In this document: in pieces, positions 31,589-40,662 of the stretch
Position numbering within the stretch: position 1 is the first letter of the stretch
Layout of the letters: each line of letters begins with the position of its first letter
DNA from: Candidatus Microsaccharimonas sossegonensis
GTDB lineage: Bacteria > Patescibacteriota > Saccharimonadia > Saccharimonadales > Saccharimonadaceae
Assembly: GCA_004100325.1 (NCBI GenBank)
Contig: SCKX01000001.1
Span: 355,453 to 419,452, forward strand
Direction of reading: 5' to 3'
DNA length: 64,000 bases
Made by a program: the position numbers and the translations under genes
The notes under the pieces: generated by a model
Databases searched by the model: none
The model's input: the letters and a program-made list of their open reading frames with translations, nothing else
What the model was told of the DNA's origin: nothing

Positions 31589-31740
31589 ACCGCACCGGCG
31601 GCATCGTCCTCGAGCCTGAGAACTTCGCACTCTCGGTTCGGGGCACGGTGCCGCCTCTTTCATGTTGTGGGTGCACCACGGGGCAGTGTGGCTTCCGCCG
31701 CGTAGCAGGTTCTGCTATCAAGGAGGCGGAGGGCGGATGG

Positions 31741-32742
31741 ATGCGATCTCAAATCAGGGGGCGACATCTTTCGCCTGCCACGGTCAGGGCCTACGAGAGT
31801 GACATCAGTGCGGTGCTCGGCTGGTGTTCCGATCGCGGCCTCGACCCGGCGCTACGCGAACTTGATGCCCGCCGGGTGTTCTCGTATTGCCTGGAGCTGA
31901 GGCGGCAGGGCCGCAGCGCGGCAACCATTCGGCGACGGCTTACGGCCCTTCGTGCGGCGTTTGAAGCGGGCGTTTCTGCGGATCGTGCGGCGTCGACCGC
32001 GGAGCTTTTCGACATCGAGAAGAGGGTCCTGCGGGATCCATCCCACCACACCGGGGTTCTTGTGCTCTCCGACGACCCCATCACGAGGGCCGGGCTCCGG
32101 GTCGTCTTGACCGACACGGGTGCGCTCTGCTGGTCGGATAGCGTCGCGTCGCCAGATCCGGCGACGATGACTGTCTGGGACTACATCCTCGTCTGGGTAA
32201 GCACCCCGGTCGGCATCGACCGCTTCAGCGCGATCACGCAGTTCACGCGGATCCACTCGGTGCTCACGACGAGTGTTCCGGTTGTCGCCGTGTACACGGG
32301 CAGCTTGCATCCCGTCGTGCGCTTGCGCTTGGCAGAGGCGGGGTTTCGTTACGCGATACCTCACGACTGGCTCTCCGCCCATCTGGGTCAACTGTCAGGG
32401 CTCTTGAGCGCCGCCGAACTACCAGCCCGGTTTCATCTCGAGACTGCGTTCGCGCTCCGGCAGCAGCTCGACCTGTTGCTAGGCGGCGCGTTGGCGCCGT
32501 TTCTCGACGAGGCAATGTCGCTCCCTCCGGAGGCGTGGACGGACTCATCACCGCAAGAGCATCTTCCGCTGTCTCGGCACGGGGTGCGTCGCCTCCGGCG
32601 GATTGCACATGAGCTCGCTGGCATCCCGGCACCGGACTTCGGCAAGTACTCGGCTGCAGTGCGCCGCGCACCGGAGTGGCCCGAGTGGGTCACAGTGCGC
32701 ACGTTGGTCCGGTCGGCGCTTGGGATCGACGCGGACAGATAG
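31741..32742 (+). CDS. SAM-like DNA-binding plus receiver-like domain protein
   Basis: About 333 residues. Residues 1-85 form another integrase core-binding (SAM-like) domain (RHLSPATVRAYESDISAVLGWCSD, GRSAATIRRRLTALRAAF). Residues 95-225 look like a response-regulator receiver fold: HHTGVLVLSDDPITRAGLRVVL gives the acidic pair after strand 1, and later strands end in VWV and VVAVYTG. The C-terminus is helical. No recombinase catalytic residues are present. The ATG at 31741 follows GGAGGG. It lies directly upstream of the Hsp70 operon and is the best candidate for its regulator. Confidence 0.6.
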   Translation: MRSQIRGRHLSPATVRAYESDISAVLGWCSDRGLDPALRELDARRVFSYCLELRRQGRSAATIRRRLTALRAAFEAGVSADRAASTAELFDIEKRVLRDPSHHTGVLVLSDDPITRAGLRVVLTDTGALCWSDSVASPDPATMTVWDYILVWVSTPVGIDRFSAITQFTRIHSVLTTSVPVVAVYTGSLHPVVRLRLAEAGFRYAIPHDWLSAHLGQLSGLLSAAELPARFHLETAFALRQQLDLLLGGALAPFLDEAMSLPPEAWTDSSPQEHLPLSRHGVRRLRRIAHELAGIPAPDFGKYSAAVRRAPEWPEWVTVRTLVRSALGIDADR

Positions 32743-32760
32743 CAGGTCCCCATCATCCAT

Positions 32761-32777
32761 TTCAAGTAGCTCTTGAA
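32761..32777. promoter_or_regulatory. Inverted repeat upstream of Hsp70 operon
   Basis: TTCAAG-N5-CTTGAA, perfect 6-bp arms, 60 nt before the dnaK-like ATG. This could be an operator. It is not the HspR HAIR box (CTTGAGT-N7-ACTCAAG) or CIRCE. Confidence 0.45.
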
Positions 32778-32837
32778 GTCGCTTGCTGCCGCCCTACGGT
32801 CGTGGCAGTTGCAGTCTTCGAGAACCTGGGGTTTCGG

Positions 32838-34349
32838 ATGGGCAAGGCAGTTGGTATCGATCTGGGGACGACGTATTCCGCGATCGCAATCCTCGGCGAG
32901 AGCGGCAAGGCGGAGATACTCGCGAACCGTGATGGTGAGCGCACGACGCCGTCGGTCGTGTACTTCCAAGACGACGGGTCAGTGCTGGTCGGAACGATGG
33001 CGAAGCGTTCGGCCGCCGTCGCGCCGCTTGATGTCGTCGACTTCGTCAAGCGACAGATGGGGAACCCGGACTGGCGGTTCGATGCTGCCAACGGTCGCCA
33101 GCTGTCCCCGGAGGAAGTCTCGGCCCTCATCCTCAAGCGGCTGAAGGAGGACGCCGAGCTCTATCTCGGCGAAGGCGCGGTCACGGACGCGGTCATCACT
33201 GTGCCGGCTTACTTCGATGACGCGAAGCGCCGCGCTACGAAGGACGCCGGCCGGATCGCCGGGCTGAACGTCCTCCGCGTCCTCAACGAGCCGACCGCCG
33301 CCGCCCTCGCATACGGCGAGGAGGCGCGCAAGGACGGCACGATTCTCGTGTTCGATCTGGGTGGCGGGACGTTCGACGTAACCGTGATGACAATCACGAA
33401 CGACGTCTACGACGTGAAGGCCACCGACGGTTTGCATGAGCTTGGCGGCAAGGACTGGGACGACCGCCTGATGACGTGGCTCAACCAGCAGTTCCAGAAC
33501 GAGGGCGGCCCTGACCTGACCGAGACGTTCGAGAGCGAAGCGGACCTGCGGGAGAAGGCTGAGGCCGCCAAGCGCACCCTCAGCCAGGCACCGTCAACGA
33601 AGGTCATCCTCTCGAGTGGAGGGGTCACGAAGTCGATCCCGGTCAGCCGCGAGCAGTTCGAGAGCATCACGGTCGACCTTCTCAACCAGGCGCGCGACCT
33701 CACCATCTCGCTGGTGGAAGAAACCGGCCTAGGGTGGGCAGGTATCGATCACGTCCTGCTCGTGGGCGGGTCGATCAAGATGCCGATGGTCGCGCGGATG
33801 CTGGAGGAGATCTCCGGTCGGCCGCCGCTGCGCGCCGGAAACCCGGACGAACTCGTCGCCCTGGGCGCCGGTATCCAGGCGGCGATCGAAGCGCCGAGCG
33901 CAGGCACGCCTCGCCCCAGGGCGATCATCAAGGATGTGACGTCGCAGGGGCTCGGTGTCGCGGTGCTCGCGGATGACGGTTCGGGGCGTCTGGTGAATTC
34001 GATCATCATCCCTCGGAATACAAAGATCCCGGCCAAGGGCTCGGACGCGTTCACCACGTCGGTCGAGGGACAGACCGAAGTGCACGTTCAGGTGACGCAG
34101 GGCGACGATGAAGATTTCGCTTTCGTCAAGGAGATCGGCGATCAGCTGCTGACCATCCCGCCCTACCCGAAGGGAGCACCGATCCGCGTGGAGTTCGCCT
34201 ATGACATCGACCAGATGGTGTCGATCGCCGTCTACGACCTCACGACCGATTCGCTCCTTGGGTCCTTCGAGGTCGACAACACGGCGAACCTCAGCGACGA
34301 AGATATCCGCACGGCAACTGACAACAACAACGACACAGAGGTGGGCTGA
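32838..34349 (+). CDS. DnaK-like Hsp70 without the helical lid
   Basis: A 503-residue Hsp70. The nucleotide-binding domain is complete: GIDLGTTYSAI, VFDLGGGTFDVTVM and LLVGGSIKMPMV bind ATP, and NEPTAAALAYG is present. A beta substrate-binding domain follows (residues about 385-485). The protein then ends, so the alpha-helical lid of normal DnaK (about 600-640 residues) is absent. The ATG at 32838 has only a weak upstream site. It heads a tight operon with J-like, GrpE and EccC-like genes, which suggests a dedicated chaperone for exported effectors or for assembly of the ATPase complex. Confidence 0.9.
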   Translation: MGKAVGIDLGTTYSAIAILGESGKAEILANRDGERTTPSVVYFQDDGSVLVGTMAKRSAAVAPLDVVDFVKRQMGNPDWRFDAANGRQLSPEEVSALILKRLKEDAELYLGEGAVTDAVITVPAYFDDAKRRATKDAGRIAGLNVLRVLNEPTAAALAYGEEARKDGTILVFDLGGGTFDVTVMTITNDVYDVKATDGLHELGGKDWDDRLMTWLNQQFQNEGGPDLTETFESEADLREKAEAAKRTLSQAPSTKVILSSGGVTKSIPVSREQFESITVDLLNQARDLTISLVEETGLGWAGIDHVLLVGGSIKMPMVARMLEEISGRPPLRAGNPDELVALGAGIQAAIEAPSAGTPRPRAIIKDVTSQGLGVAVLADDGSGRLVNSIIIPRNTKIPAKGSDAFTTSVEGQTEVHVQVTQGDDEDFAFVKEIGDQLLTIPPYPKGAPIRVEFAYDIDQMVSIAVYDLTTDSLLGSFEVDNTANLSDEDIRTATDNNNDTEVG

Positions 34350-34351
34350 CC

Positions 34352-35485
34352 ATGACAACAGCAACGTTCGTAGACTTCTACGACATTCTTTCCCTGCCGG
34401 AAACCGCTGACGCCGATCGCATCAAGGAAGCGATCCGGGGCCAACGGAGGATCTGGAACAAGCGCGCCGGCCAGTCCGATGCCGTCCAGAAGAGCTTGGC
34501 CGAGCAGCGTATCCGCGACCTCGCCGAAGCCGAACGGGTTCTGCTCGACACCTCGGCGCGGAGCAGCTACGACAGCACGCGCGTCCAGAACAAGGCCCGT
34601 GCCGCGGCAGAATCCGCCACGGCCGGAGGCTCGGGGTCCGAAGGGACTCGGGACTGGCTCACCGAAGCACGTACCTTCTACGCAAACGGCAACGCCCACG
34701 CGGCGAACTACGCCGCGCGCGAAGCCATCGCCGTCAACGGGGCAAGCCACGAAGCCTGGAACATCCGCGCTAACTCGTCGTTCATCCTGTCGAACTACGC
34801 CGACGCCGGGTTCGAGTTCCGTGAGGCCATTCGCCTCATGCCGCACAACGCTGCCTACCACTTCGACTACGGCGAGGCGCACGCTGCGACCGGCAACTGG
34901 GCCGATGCACTGGCGGAGTACGAGATCGCCCTGCAGCAGGTGCCCGGTGATCCGGTCTACAAGACCGCTATCGCCAATGTCTACCTCAACACCGGCAAGC
35001 CCGAGCAGGCCCTCCAGCTCATGGAAGAGGTCGTCAAGTCTCAGCCCGACGTCGAGGTCTTCCAGTACTACCTGGCGTGGGCGTTGCACGACGTCAACCT
35101 GACGAAGTGGTCGCGGCTTCGCGGCGGCGGGGTCATCATCACCTCGCCGGAGCAGATCAAGGTCACCCGTGAGATGTCCGGCCGCGCGCTCAAGCTCAAG
35201 TTCTCGGATGATGCACTGCGCGCCTCGCTCCAAGACAACCTTCGCCGCGCCGACCTGGCCGAGGCATCCAAGTGGACGGGCTCCGGGAACATCCTGTGGT
35301 ATCTCGGCGCCACCCTCGTCGGAATCATCATGCTGTTCTCCGGCTTCGGGGCCGGAAGCGCGGGAGTTGGATTCGTCGGCCTCATCATTGCGGGGCTCGT
35401 CGTGTGGGCATTCGTCGCTCGCCACCACAAGCCGGGCTGGAAGTTCAATGCGGCCAATCCCGGTATCCAGACCCGTGGCGTCTAG
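34352..35485 (+). CDS. J-domain-like/TPR membrane protein
   Basis: 377 residues. Residues 5-75 resemble a J-domain (FVDFYDILSLPETADADRIKEAIRGQRRIW, then EAERVLLDTSARSSYD), but the HPD motif that stimulates Hsp70 ATPase is missing: the loop reads WNKRAGQSD. Residues 110-250 contain TPR-like helices (WNIRANSSFILSNYADAGFEF, HFDYGEAHAATGNWADALAEYE). Two hydrophobic segments near 312-350 (WYLGATLVGIIMLF and VGLIIAGLVVWAFVA) anchor it in the membrane. It starts 2 nt after the Hsp70 stop. It probably docks Hsp70 or clients at the membrane. Confidence 0.8.
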   Translation: MTTATFVDFYDILSLPETADADRIKEAIRGQRRIWNKRAGQSDAVQKSLAEQRIRDLAEAERVLLDTSARSSYDSTRVQNKARAAAESATAGGSGSEGTRDWLTEARTFYANGNAHAANYAAREAIAVNGASHEAWNIRANSSFILSNYADAGFEFREAIRLMPHNAAYHFDYGEAHAATGNWADALAEYEIALQQVPGDPVYKTAIANVYLNTGKPEQALQLMEEVVKSQPDVEVFQYYLAWALHDVNLTKWSRLRGGGVIITSPEQIKVTREMSGRALKLKFSDDALRASLQDNLRRADLAEASKWTGSGNILWYLGATLVGIIMLFSGFGAGSAGVGFVGLIIAGLVVWAFVARHHKPGWKFNAANPGIQTRGV

Positions 35486-35499
35486 GACTGCGGCGACTG

Positions 35500-36009
35500 A
35501 TGTCTGAATCAGCCACGCTGGAGGAGGTCGCCACCGAGCTATCCGCTCTCCGCGACCTCTTCCAGCGGCGACTTCTTGACGACAAGGCCAAGGCGCGCCT
35601 CTACGACGAGCTCTACGCACAGGTCGAGTTCGCTCGGCATGGGCTGGCACGAACTCAACTCCGGCCACTTCTCGGCGAGCTCCTCCTTCTCATGGACCGG
35701 CTACAGGGGGTTGCGGACAACGCCGTAGTTGAGAGCGTTGTTGAGGAACTTGAGGAGGTACTTCGCCGCCGCGATGTCCGCCGGGTGCCTCCGATCGACC
35801 AGTTCGATCCGAAGTACCACGAAGCTGTCCGGGTCGAGTCCGTGGCGGATTCGGCCAAGGGGCAGGTCGTCGCCGTGCTTCGTGACGGCTACATGGTCGG
35901 CGAAGAAGTCCTGCGCCCCGCATTGGTTGTGGTCGCCTCTGGAACGAGCACCACAGATCCCACGTCGGACGCTGATGCAGGCGCTGATACCGAGGTGACT
36001 GATGATTGA
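35500..36009 (+). CDS. GrpE-like nucleotide exchange factor
   Basis: 169 residues. A helical N-terminus (EVATELSALRDLFQRRLLDDKAKARLYDEL) and helical body (RLQGVADNAVVESVVEELEEVLRRRDV) are followed by the GrpE beta-domain signature FDPKYHEAVRVE, then VVAVLRDGYMVGEEVLRPALVVV. GrpE releases ADP from Hsp70. Finding it next to the operon's own Hsp70 shows the chaperone cycle is meant to be self-contained. Its end overlaps the ATPase start by 8 bases. Confidence 0.85.
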   Translation: MSESATLEEVATELSALRDLFQRRLLDDKAKARLYDELYAQVEFARHGLARTQLRPLLGELLLLMDRLQGVADNAVVESVVEELEEVLRRRDVRRVPPIDQFDPKYHEAVRVESVADSAKGQVVAVLRDGYMVGEEVLRPALVVVASGTSTTDPTSDADAGADTEVTDD

Positions 36010-38764
36010 CGACGAGGTGGCGCGTCTCGCGTCTGATGTCGTCACGCAGGCAAACCGGGCCGCCGGGCTGCTCGAGGCGCACAAGGCGTCAGCGGCAAAG
36101 AACGCGGCGATCGCACGGTCGCAGGCCGCGAAGGTCCGCGAAGCAGCCAACACCGAGTTACTGCAGTCGCTGCGAAACACGCTTGGTCGGGCGCGTGAAG
36201 CGGCACTCGGAAATGTTACGGCGCTCGCCCCGGGAGCGCTTGGTGCCCGATGGGATGAGGTCGAAGCCCTGAGGCAGGACGTCGACGTGCTTGGGGCGGC
36301 TGAGTATGTTCGCTGCGGCTCGCTCCTGCTCCGGCAACAGGGAGCAAGCCCTACCGAAGTGCCGCTCATCCTGCCGTTCCTCGACCAGGGCAATATCCGG
36401 ATCGTAGCGGGGAGTGATCGCCGCGACGCTGTGACAGGTGCGGTTCAAGAGATCGTCTTGAGAAGCCTCCTCGGCACCGGCGCCGGGCAACTGAGCCTGC
36501 TCACGTTCGACCCGAAGCTGTCGGCGTCGCTGGCATTGTTCACGCCGCTGCGGCAGGCCAGCGAGGAGGTCGTGAAGCAGGCACTCTCAACCGCGGATGA
36601 ACTGCGCGTGCTGCTTGAGGGGCTTACCCGCGATGTCCGGCGCATTTCGGACATGTATGGAGGTGCCCCGACAACGCTTGGCGAGTTCCGCCGCTCGACG
36701 GGGCAGCCCATCGAGCACTACCAAGTCGTCACGGTGCTCGACTACCCGACGGGCTTCGACGAGCGACTGAACACGCTCCTGCTGACATTGATGCGGACCG
36801 GGCCAAACTGCGGCATCAGCTTTATCGTGCACCACGACCAGAGCGCACCCATCCCCGATGGAGTCGACGTTGCCGCTCTGACATCTCTAGCCACATCGGT
36901 GGACTTGAATGCCGCCGCATTTCCCCTCGCTGAGGGATACCAAGTTCGCGCCGGATCTGCACCGAGCTCCGCGATCGTGGAACCCGCGCTCGCGAAACTC
37001 ACTACGAGTATCCGTAAAGCGGCAGCACCGCGCATCGACTTCCTCGATCTCCAGCCTGACCCTCACGCCTACTGGTCCGAGCGATCGGCTGACCGGATCA
37101 CGGCGACGATCGGACGGATCGGGCATCACCCGATCCAGATCACCCTCGGCGATGAAGTCGAGCAGAAGCACAACGTGCTCGTCACGGGCGCCGTCGGCCA
37201 GGGAAAATCCAACCTCCTCATGGCCCTGATCCACAGCTGGGCGATGAACTACTCGCCCGAGGAACTCGAGTTGTATCTCCTCGACTTCAAAGACGGCGTC
37301 AGCTTGTATCCGCTGGCGGCACATGGAACGAACGCGGACTGGCTTCCCCACGCCAAGGTACTCGGACTCGAGAGCGATCGTCCCTTCGGGCTCGCTGTCC
37401 TTGAGCACCTGGTAGGCGAGTTCGAGCGGCGCTCCCGAATCATCAAGCCATACGGCGACAACATCGCCCGCTACCGCGCGGAACAGCCACACGGGACCAT
37501 GCCTCGGATCGTCGCGGTCATCGACGAGTTTCAGGTGCTTTTCGAAGAAGACGACGACACCACGTCAGCCGCAGTACTGGCTCTTGAGAGGCTGGCTAAG
37601 CGCGGCAGAGCATACGGCATCCACCTCGTCCTGGCATCGCAAACCCTGTCAGGGATCACCGCACTGCTCGCGAAGCAGGACGGCATCTTCGGCCAGTTCC
37701 CGATCCGACTCGCACTCCACAACTCGGCCGCCGAGTCGCGCGTCGCGTTGTCGCAGAACAACACCGAGGCCGCCCGTCTCCGCTACCGTGGCGAACTCAT
37801 CGTCAACAAGGACTTCGGTGAAGTGGACGCCAACCAGCGTGGCGTCGTCGCGTTCGCCGACCCTGACAAGCTCCGCGAAGCACGGAGCGTACTTGTCAAG
37901 CGCACCCACGGCGGGCCCATTCCCGCCGTGTTCAATGGAGCCGTCCCCGCCAACCTGGCCGAACACCTCGTGCACGACAACACGACTGAGGCACCCACGG
38001 CGCTACTCGGAGTGGGCATCGACGTGAACGCCCGCGTCTACTCGGTCCCCTTTGACGATGCCAGTGGGCGGCACCTCTCTATCCTCGGCACCGGCAAACG
38101 AGTCGACGGCTCGGTGGGAAATCCCGCCGCCGACGCACTGCAAGCTGCGGCTGCTTCGCTGGCCTGGTCCACTCCGAGCGGGACAGCGAGATTCATCATC
38201 CTCAACTTGCTGGCGCCATCGGACCCGAGTCAGCAAATCGTTCAAGACCTTCACGAACTTGTCGAGCAGCTTGGCCATGAGTCTCGGGTCGTCAACGCTA
38301 AGGAGGTCATCGCCGAGCTGGCACATCTCGAGGAAGAAGTAGCCTCCAGGCGGGGGAGCTCGCCCGATACGAAGATCTACGTCATTGGCTTCGGTCTAGA
38401 CCGACTCCAGCAAGCACGGGTGCTCAACTTCGAAACCGGAACGACACCCGTCGACGGCCTCATTGCGGTCTGGAAAGATGGCGCGCCACTCGGGGTCCAC
38501 CTGCTCGGCTGGTGGTCCAACGTGCGCATCTACAACGACCACGTCGGGTTCGATGCCCAAGGACTCATCGACACGATCATGGTGTTCAAGATCCCGACCG
38601 ACGCCGCCATCGACGTCTTCGGCCCCTTCTTTACCTGGCACTCGCCAGACAACCGGGCCGCCGTCCGCGACGTCGCCCAGGAGACCACCCCGGATGTTGT
38701 CGTGCCGTTCAGCGACACCTCCACCGGGGCACTCTCAGCGCTCATGGACGCGCAGGGGAGGTAG
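36002..38764 (+). CDS. EccC/FtsK-SpoIIIE-like ATPase
   Basis: A 920-residue soluble ATPase related to EccC, the motor of type VII secretion. The N-terminal coiled region (residues 1-90) is followed by a degenerate ATPase-like domain (about 110-350), then an active FtsK domain with Walker A GAVGQGKSN near residue 395, LYLLDFKDGVSLYPLA, and Walker B IVAVIDEFQVLFEE near 505, with LVLASQTLSG as sensor. A degenerate third domain ends the protein. Three tandem domains match EccC, but the EccC membrane helices are absent. It overlaps grpE and leads into the helical-protein and toxin genes. Confidence 0.85.
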   Translation: MIDDEVARLASDVVTQANRAAGLLEAHKASAAKNAAIARSQAAKVREAANTELLQSLRNTLGRAREAALGNVTALAPGALGARWDEVEALRQDVDVLGAAEYVRCGSLLLRQQGASPTEVPLILPFLDQGNIRIVAGSDRRDAVTGAVQEIVLRSLLGTGAGQLSLLTFDPKLSASLALFTPLRQASEEVVKQALSTADELRVLLEGLTRDVRRISDMYGGAPTTLGEFRRSTGQPIEHYQVVTVLDYPTGFDERLNTLLLTLMRTGPNCGISFIVHHDQSAPIPDGVDVAALTSLATSVDLNAAAFPLAEGYQVRAGSAPSSAIVEPALAKLTTSIRKAAAPRIDFLDLQPDPHAYWSERSADRITATIGRIGHHPIQITLGDEVEQKHNVLVTGAVGQGKSNLLMALIHSWAMNYSPEELELYLLDFKDGVSLYPLAAHGTNADWLPHAKVLGLESDRPFGLAVLEHLVGEFERRSRIIKPYGDNIARYRAEQPHGTMPRIVAVIDEFQVLFEEDDDTTSAAVLALERLAKRGRAYGIHLVLASQTLSGITALLAKQDGIFGQFPIRLALHNSAAESRVALSQNNTEAARLRYRGELIVNKDFGEVDANQRGVVAFADPDKLREARSVLVKRTHGGPIPAVFNGAVPANLAEHLVHDNTTEAPTALLGVGIDVNARVYSVPFDDASGRHLSILGTGKRVDGSVGNPAADALQAAAASLAWSTPSGTARFIILNLLAPSDPSQQIVQDLHELVEQLGHESRVVNAKEVIAELAHLEEEVASRRGSSPDTKIYVIGFGLDRLQQARVLNFETGTTPVDGLIAVWKDGAPLGVHLLGWWSNVRIYNDHVGFDAQGLIDTIMVFKIPTDAAIDVFGPFFTWHSPDNRAAVRDVAQETTPDVVVPFSDTSTGALSALMDAQGR

Positions 38765-38768
38765 CACC

Positions 38769-39290
38769 ATGGCAGCGGAACACACCACCTACGACACATA
38801 CCTCAATTCACTTGCGACGCTCCGCAATGCCCCCGACAAACATAAAGACGAAACACGAGTCGTCGCGGCAACCTACGATCAGTCGATCGTGTACGCGAAC
38901 AGATCGGTGGAGCAATCGCAGGAGCGGTTCGAGCGCGGACAAGCGGCGATCGAACGTCACCTCAAGAACGCAACCAACTTCTTGGCCAAAGTCGACGAAG
39001 CCTCTCGGATACCTCCGCGCATCAAGCCCAGCGTTGTCCCCGCCAGCGCCACAGGAACAGAAGTCGACACCGCGCTGCAACAGCTCGCCCAGACCACCAG
39101 CAGCCTGGGCATCGCCGTCGATCGGCTTGTCGCACAACAATCGCAGCCTGCTCCCGAAGTCAGGACAGGAGTAGCCGAGAAACCCGTGGCGCCTCCCGTG
39201 CGGAAATTTAGTCGGGGCCTGCTGTACGGCATGATCGGTGGCGGCGCACTCATCCTCATAACTGTCGCGATAGTTCTCCTCACTCGATAA
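38769..39290 (+). CDS. Tail-anchored coiled-coil protein
   Basis: 173 residues. A helical domain (VVAATYDQSIVYANRSVEQSQERFERGQAAIERHL) is followed by a linker, a second helix and one C-terminal membrane segment (RGLLYGMIGGGALILITVAIVLL). It starts 4 nt after the ATPase stop, so it is probably translated with it. Since the ATPase lacks membrane helices, this protein may tether it. No family is recognised. Confidence 0.75.
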   Translation: MAAEHTTYDTYLNSLATLRNAPDKHKDETRVVAATYDQSIVYANRSVEQSQERFERGQAAIERHLKNATNFLAKVDEASRIPPRIKPSVVPASATGTEVDTALQQLAQTTSSLGIAVDRLVAQQSQPAPEVRTGVAEKPVAPPVRKFSRGLLYGMIGGGALILITVAIVLLTR

Positions 39291-39305
39291 GGAAAGAAGC
39301 AGATA

Positions 39306-39566
39306 ATGTCTCAGCTCACCACACTCAAGCAGCAGATCGCTTCGATCGGCAACGACGCCAAGACCACCGCACAAGGATTGCAGGGATTCAAGGGCAAGTT
39401 CTCCCAAGCGGTCAGCCAAGTACAGGCAACCATTGGCGGAAGTGCACAGCAAGTCGACCAGCAGATGATCTCAACCCTGCAAGCCGCCGAGAAGCAGGTG
39501 GACGCAGCCATCGCAGCCCTGCAACAGGCCGCACAGGCGGCCAACAAGTACGCCTCGTCGCTGTAA
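39306..39566 (+). CDS. WXG100-sized helical protein
   Basis: 86 residues, predicted helix-turn-helix hairpin: LTTLKQQIASIGNDAKTTAQGLQ, a turn FKGKF, then QQMISTLQAAEKQVDAAIAALQQAAQAA. Size and shape match ESAT-6/WXG100 proteins, the substrates and partners of type VII secretion, but the Trp-Xaa-Gly motif is absent. The place right after an EccC-like gene is the usual one for such proteins. GGAAAG lies upstream of the ATG. Confidence 0.65.
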   Translation: MSQLTTLKQQIASIGNDAKTTAQGLQGFKGKFSQAVSQVQATIGGSAQQVDQQMISTLQAAEKQVDAAIAALQQAAQAANKYASSL

Positions 39567-39593
39567 GTCGACCCCTAGGAAAGGAACCGCACC

Positions 39594-39800
39594 ATGGGAC
39601 TCTTTGACAAACTCGCCAGCAAGTTCGTCCCCGAACTCGGCGACATCGAAACCAGCATGGCCAAAGACCCGAAAGCTCCGGCCGAGATGCTCCGTAAGAT
39701 GGCGAATCAGGAACCCAAGCTCTGGGACGCGATACTCGAGAACCCCAGCTGTCCAGAGGATGTCCGTCAGTACATTACCGACGCCCGAAATGCAGGCTGA
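39594..39800 (+). CDS. Small helical protein of the secretion module
   Basis: Unrecognised, 68 residues (starts MGLFDKLASKFVPELGD; later APAEMLRKMANQEPKLWDAILENPSC). AAAGGAA is upstream. It may be a second substrate or an adaptor for the toxin that follows. Confidence 0.65.
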   Translation: MGLFDKLASKFVPELGDIETSMAKDPKAPAEMLRKMANQEPKLWDAILENPSCPEDVRQYITDARNAG

Positions 39801-39866
39801 GTCTGACGCGTTGTGACGTGATGGAGTTGACGATCCCTCCCACCGGTTCTGGCACTGATTCACCGC

Positions 39867-40658
39867 ATGAGTGAACTGCAAGCGCTTTGCAACACACTCA
39901 GCGCGATCGACCAAGACATCATGGGCGCCGCCCAGCAGCTGCAACAGCACGCCCAGCGATGCGCAAAAGCAGCACAGTACGCCGCGTCGACGGTGCGCAA
40001 CGAAGACGGTACAACCAACCCCGGAGCGACACATGCGGCCAACGCGCTGAACGTGGCCGCTCGCGCAGCCGGCCAGGCGGCCCAGCTACTCGCACAGGCT
40101 GCTCAGCAGGGGCAAGCGTTCGTGGCGAGGACAGTGGCAAATGGCTCCGGGGGAGGTGCTGGCGGCGCTGGTTCCTCCGGGAGCGTCGGCGACAGCGCCG
40201 GAGGCCTTCAACAGGCAGACATTGCGGCTATCCAAGACTACACGGGCACTGGGTATCTCAAGATGAACGCGATGCTGCGAGGTGAAATACCGCTGGATGC
40301 GTCTATTGCCGAGCGAGTCGTGGCGATGAGCTCCGCATTGAAGAAGCTCCCTGACTATCAGGGACTTGTGGTGCGTGGTACCAATTTGTCGGAGGACGTT
40401 CTTAGCAAGTATGTTCCTGGCAATGATGTCTGCGAACATGCCTTCACGAGCTATGACAAGCTAAAGGGCTTCTCGGGAAACGTTCAATTTCATGTCGAGT
40501 CGAAGACAGGAAAGGACATCTCTGGGTATTCCATCTGGGGTCCGGCTGATGGTGGTCATGAGCGGGAGGTTCTATTTGATCGTTCGACCAAATTCCGCGT
40601 TACTTTTCATGGTATTCTGGAAGATGGAACGCACAACATATATTTAGAGGAGGTGTAA
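39867..40658 (+). CDS. Type VII-like effector with ADP-ribosyltransferase domain
   Basis: 263 residues. Residues 1-90 form an alpha-helical hairpin of WXG100 size, 91-113 a Gly/Ser linker, 120-263 an ADP-ribosyltransferase (ADPrt exoenzyme) fold. Its motifs are in order: DYTGTGY at the start, catalytic Arg170 in LVVRGTN, the Ser-Thr-Ser-like strand AFTSYD around Ser195, and the ExE pair Glu232/Glu234 in HEREVLFD followed by TKFRVTFHGI. Such toxins transfer ADP-ribose from NAD+ to target proteins. GC content drops in the toxin half, a sign of domain exchange as in polymorphic toxins. The target is unknown. Confidence 0.82.
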   Translation: MSELQALCNTLSAIDQDIMGAAQQLQQHAQRCAKAAQYAASTVRNEDGTTNPGATHAANALNVAARAAGQAAQLLAQAAQQGQAFVARTVANGSGGGAGGAGSSGSVGDSAGGLQQADIAAIQDYTGTGYLKMNAMLRGEIPLDASIAERVVAMSSALKKLPDYQGLVVRGTNLSEDVLSKYVPGNDVCEHAFTSYDKLKGFSGNVQFHVESKTGKDISGYSIWGPADGGHEREVLFDRSTKFRVTFHGILEDGTHNIYLEEV

Positions 40659-40662
40659 AGAA

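Noticed and set aside
32838..34349. Calling this the housekeeping dnaK of the Saccharibacterium
   Set aside because: High GC, missing lid and a context inside the element with an EccC-like gene show a foreign, dedicated Hsp70.
34232..35668. A 478-codon minus-strand frame
   Set aside because: It is antisense to the J-like/TPR gene, with Arg/Gly/Val-rich composition typical of high-GC shadows.
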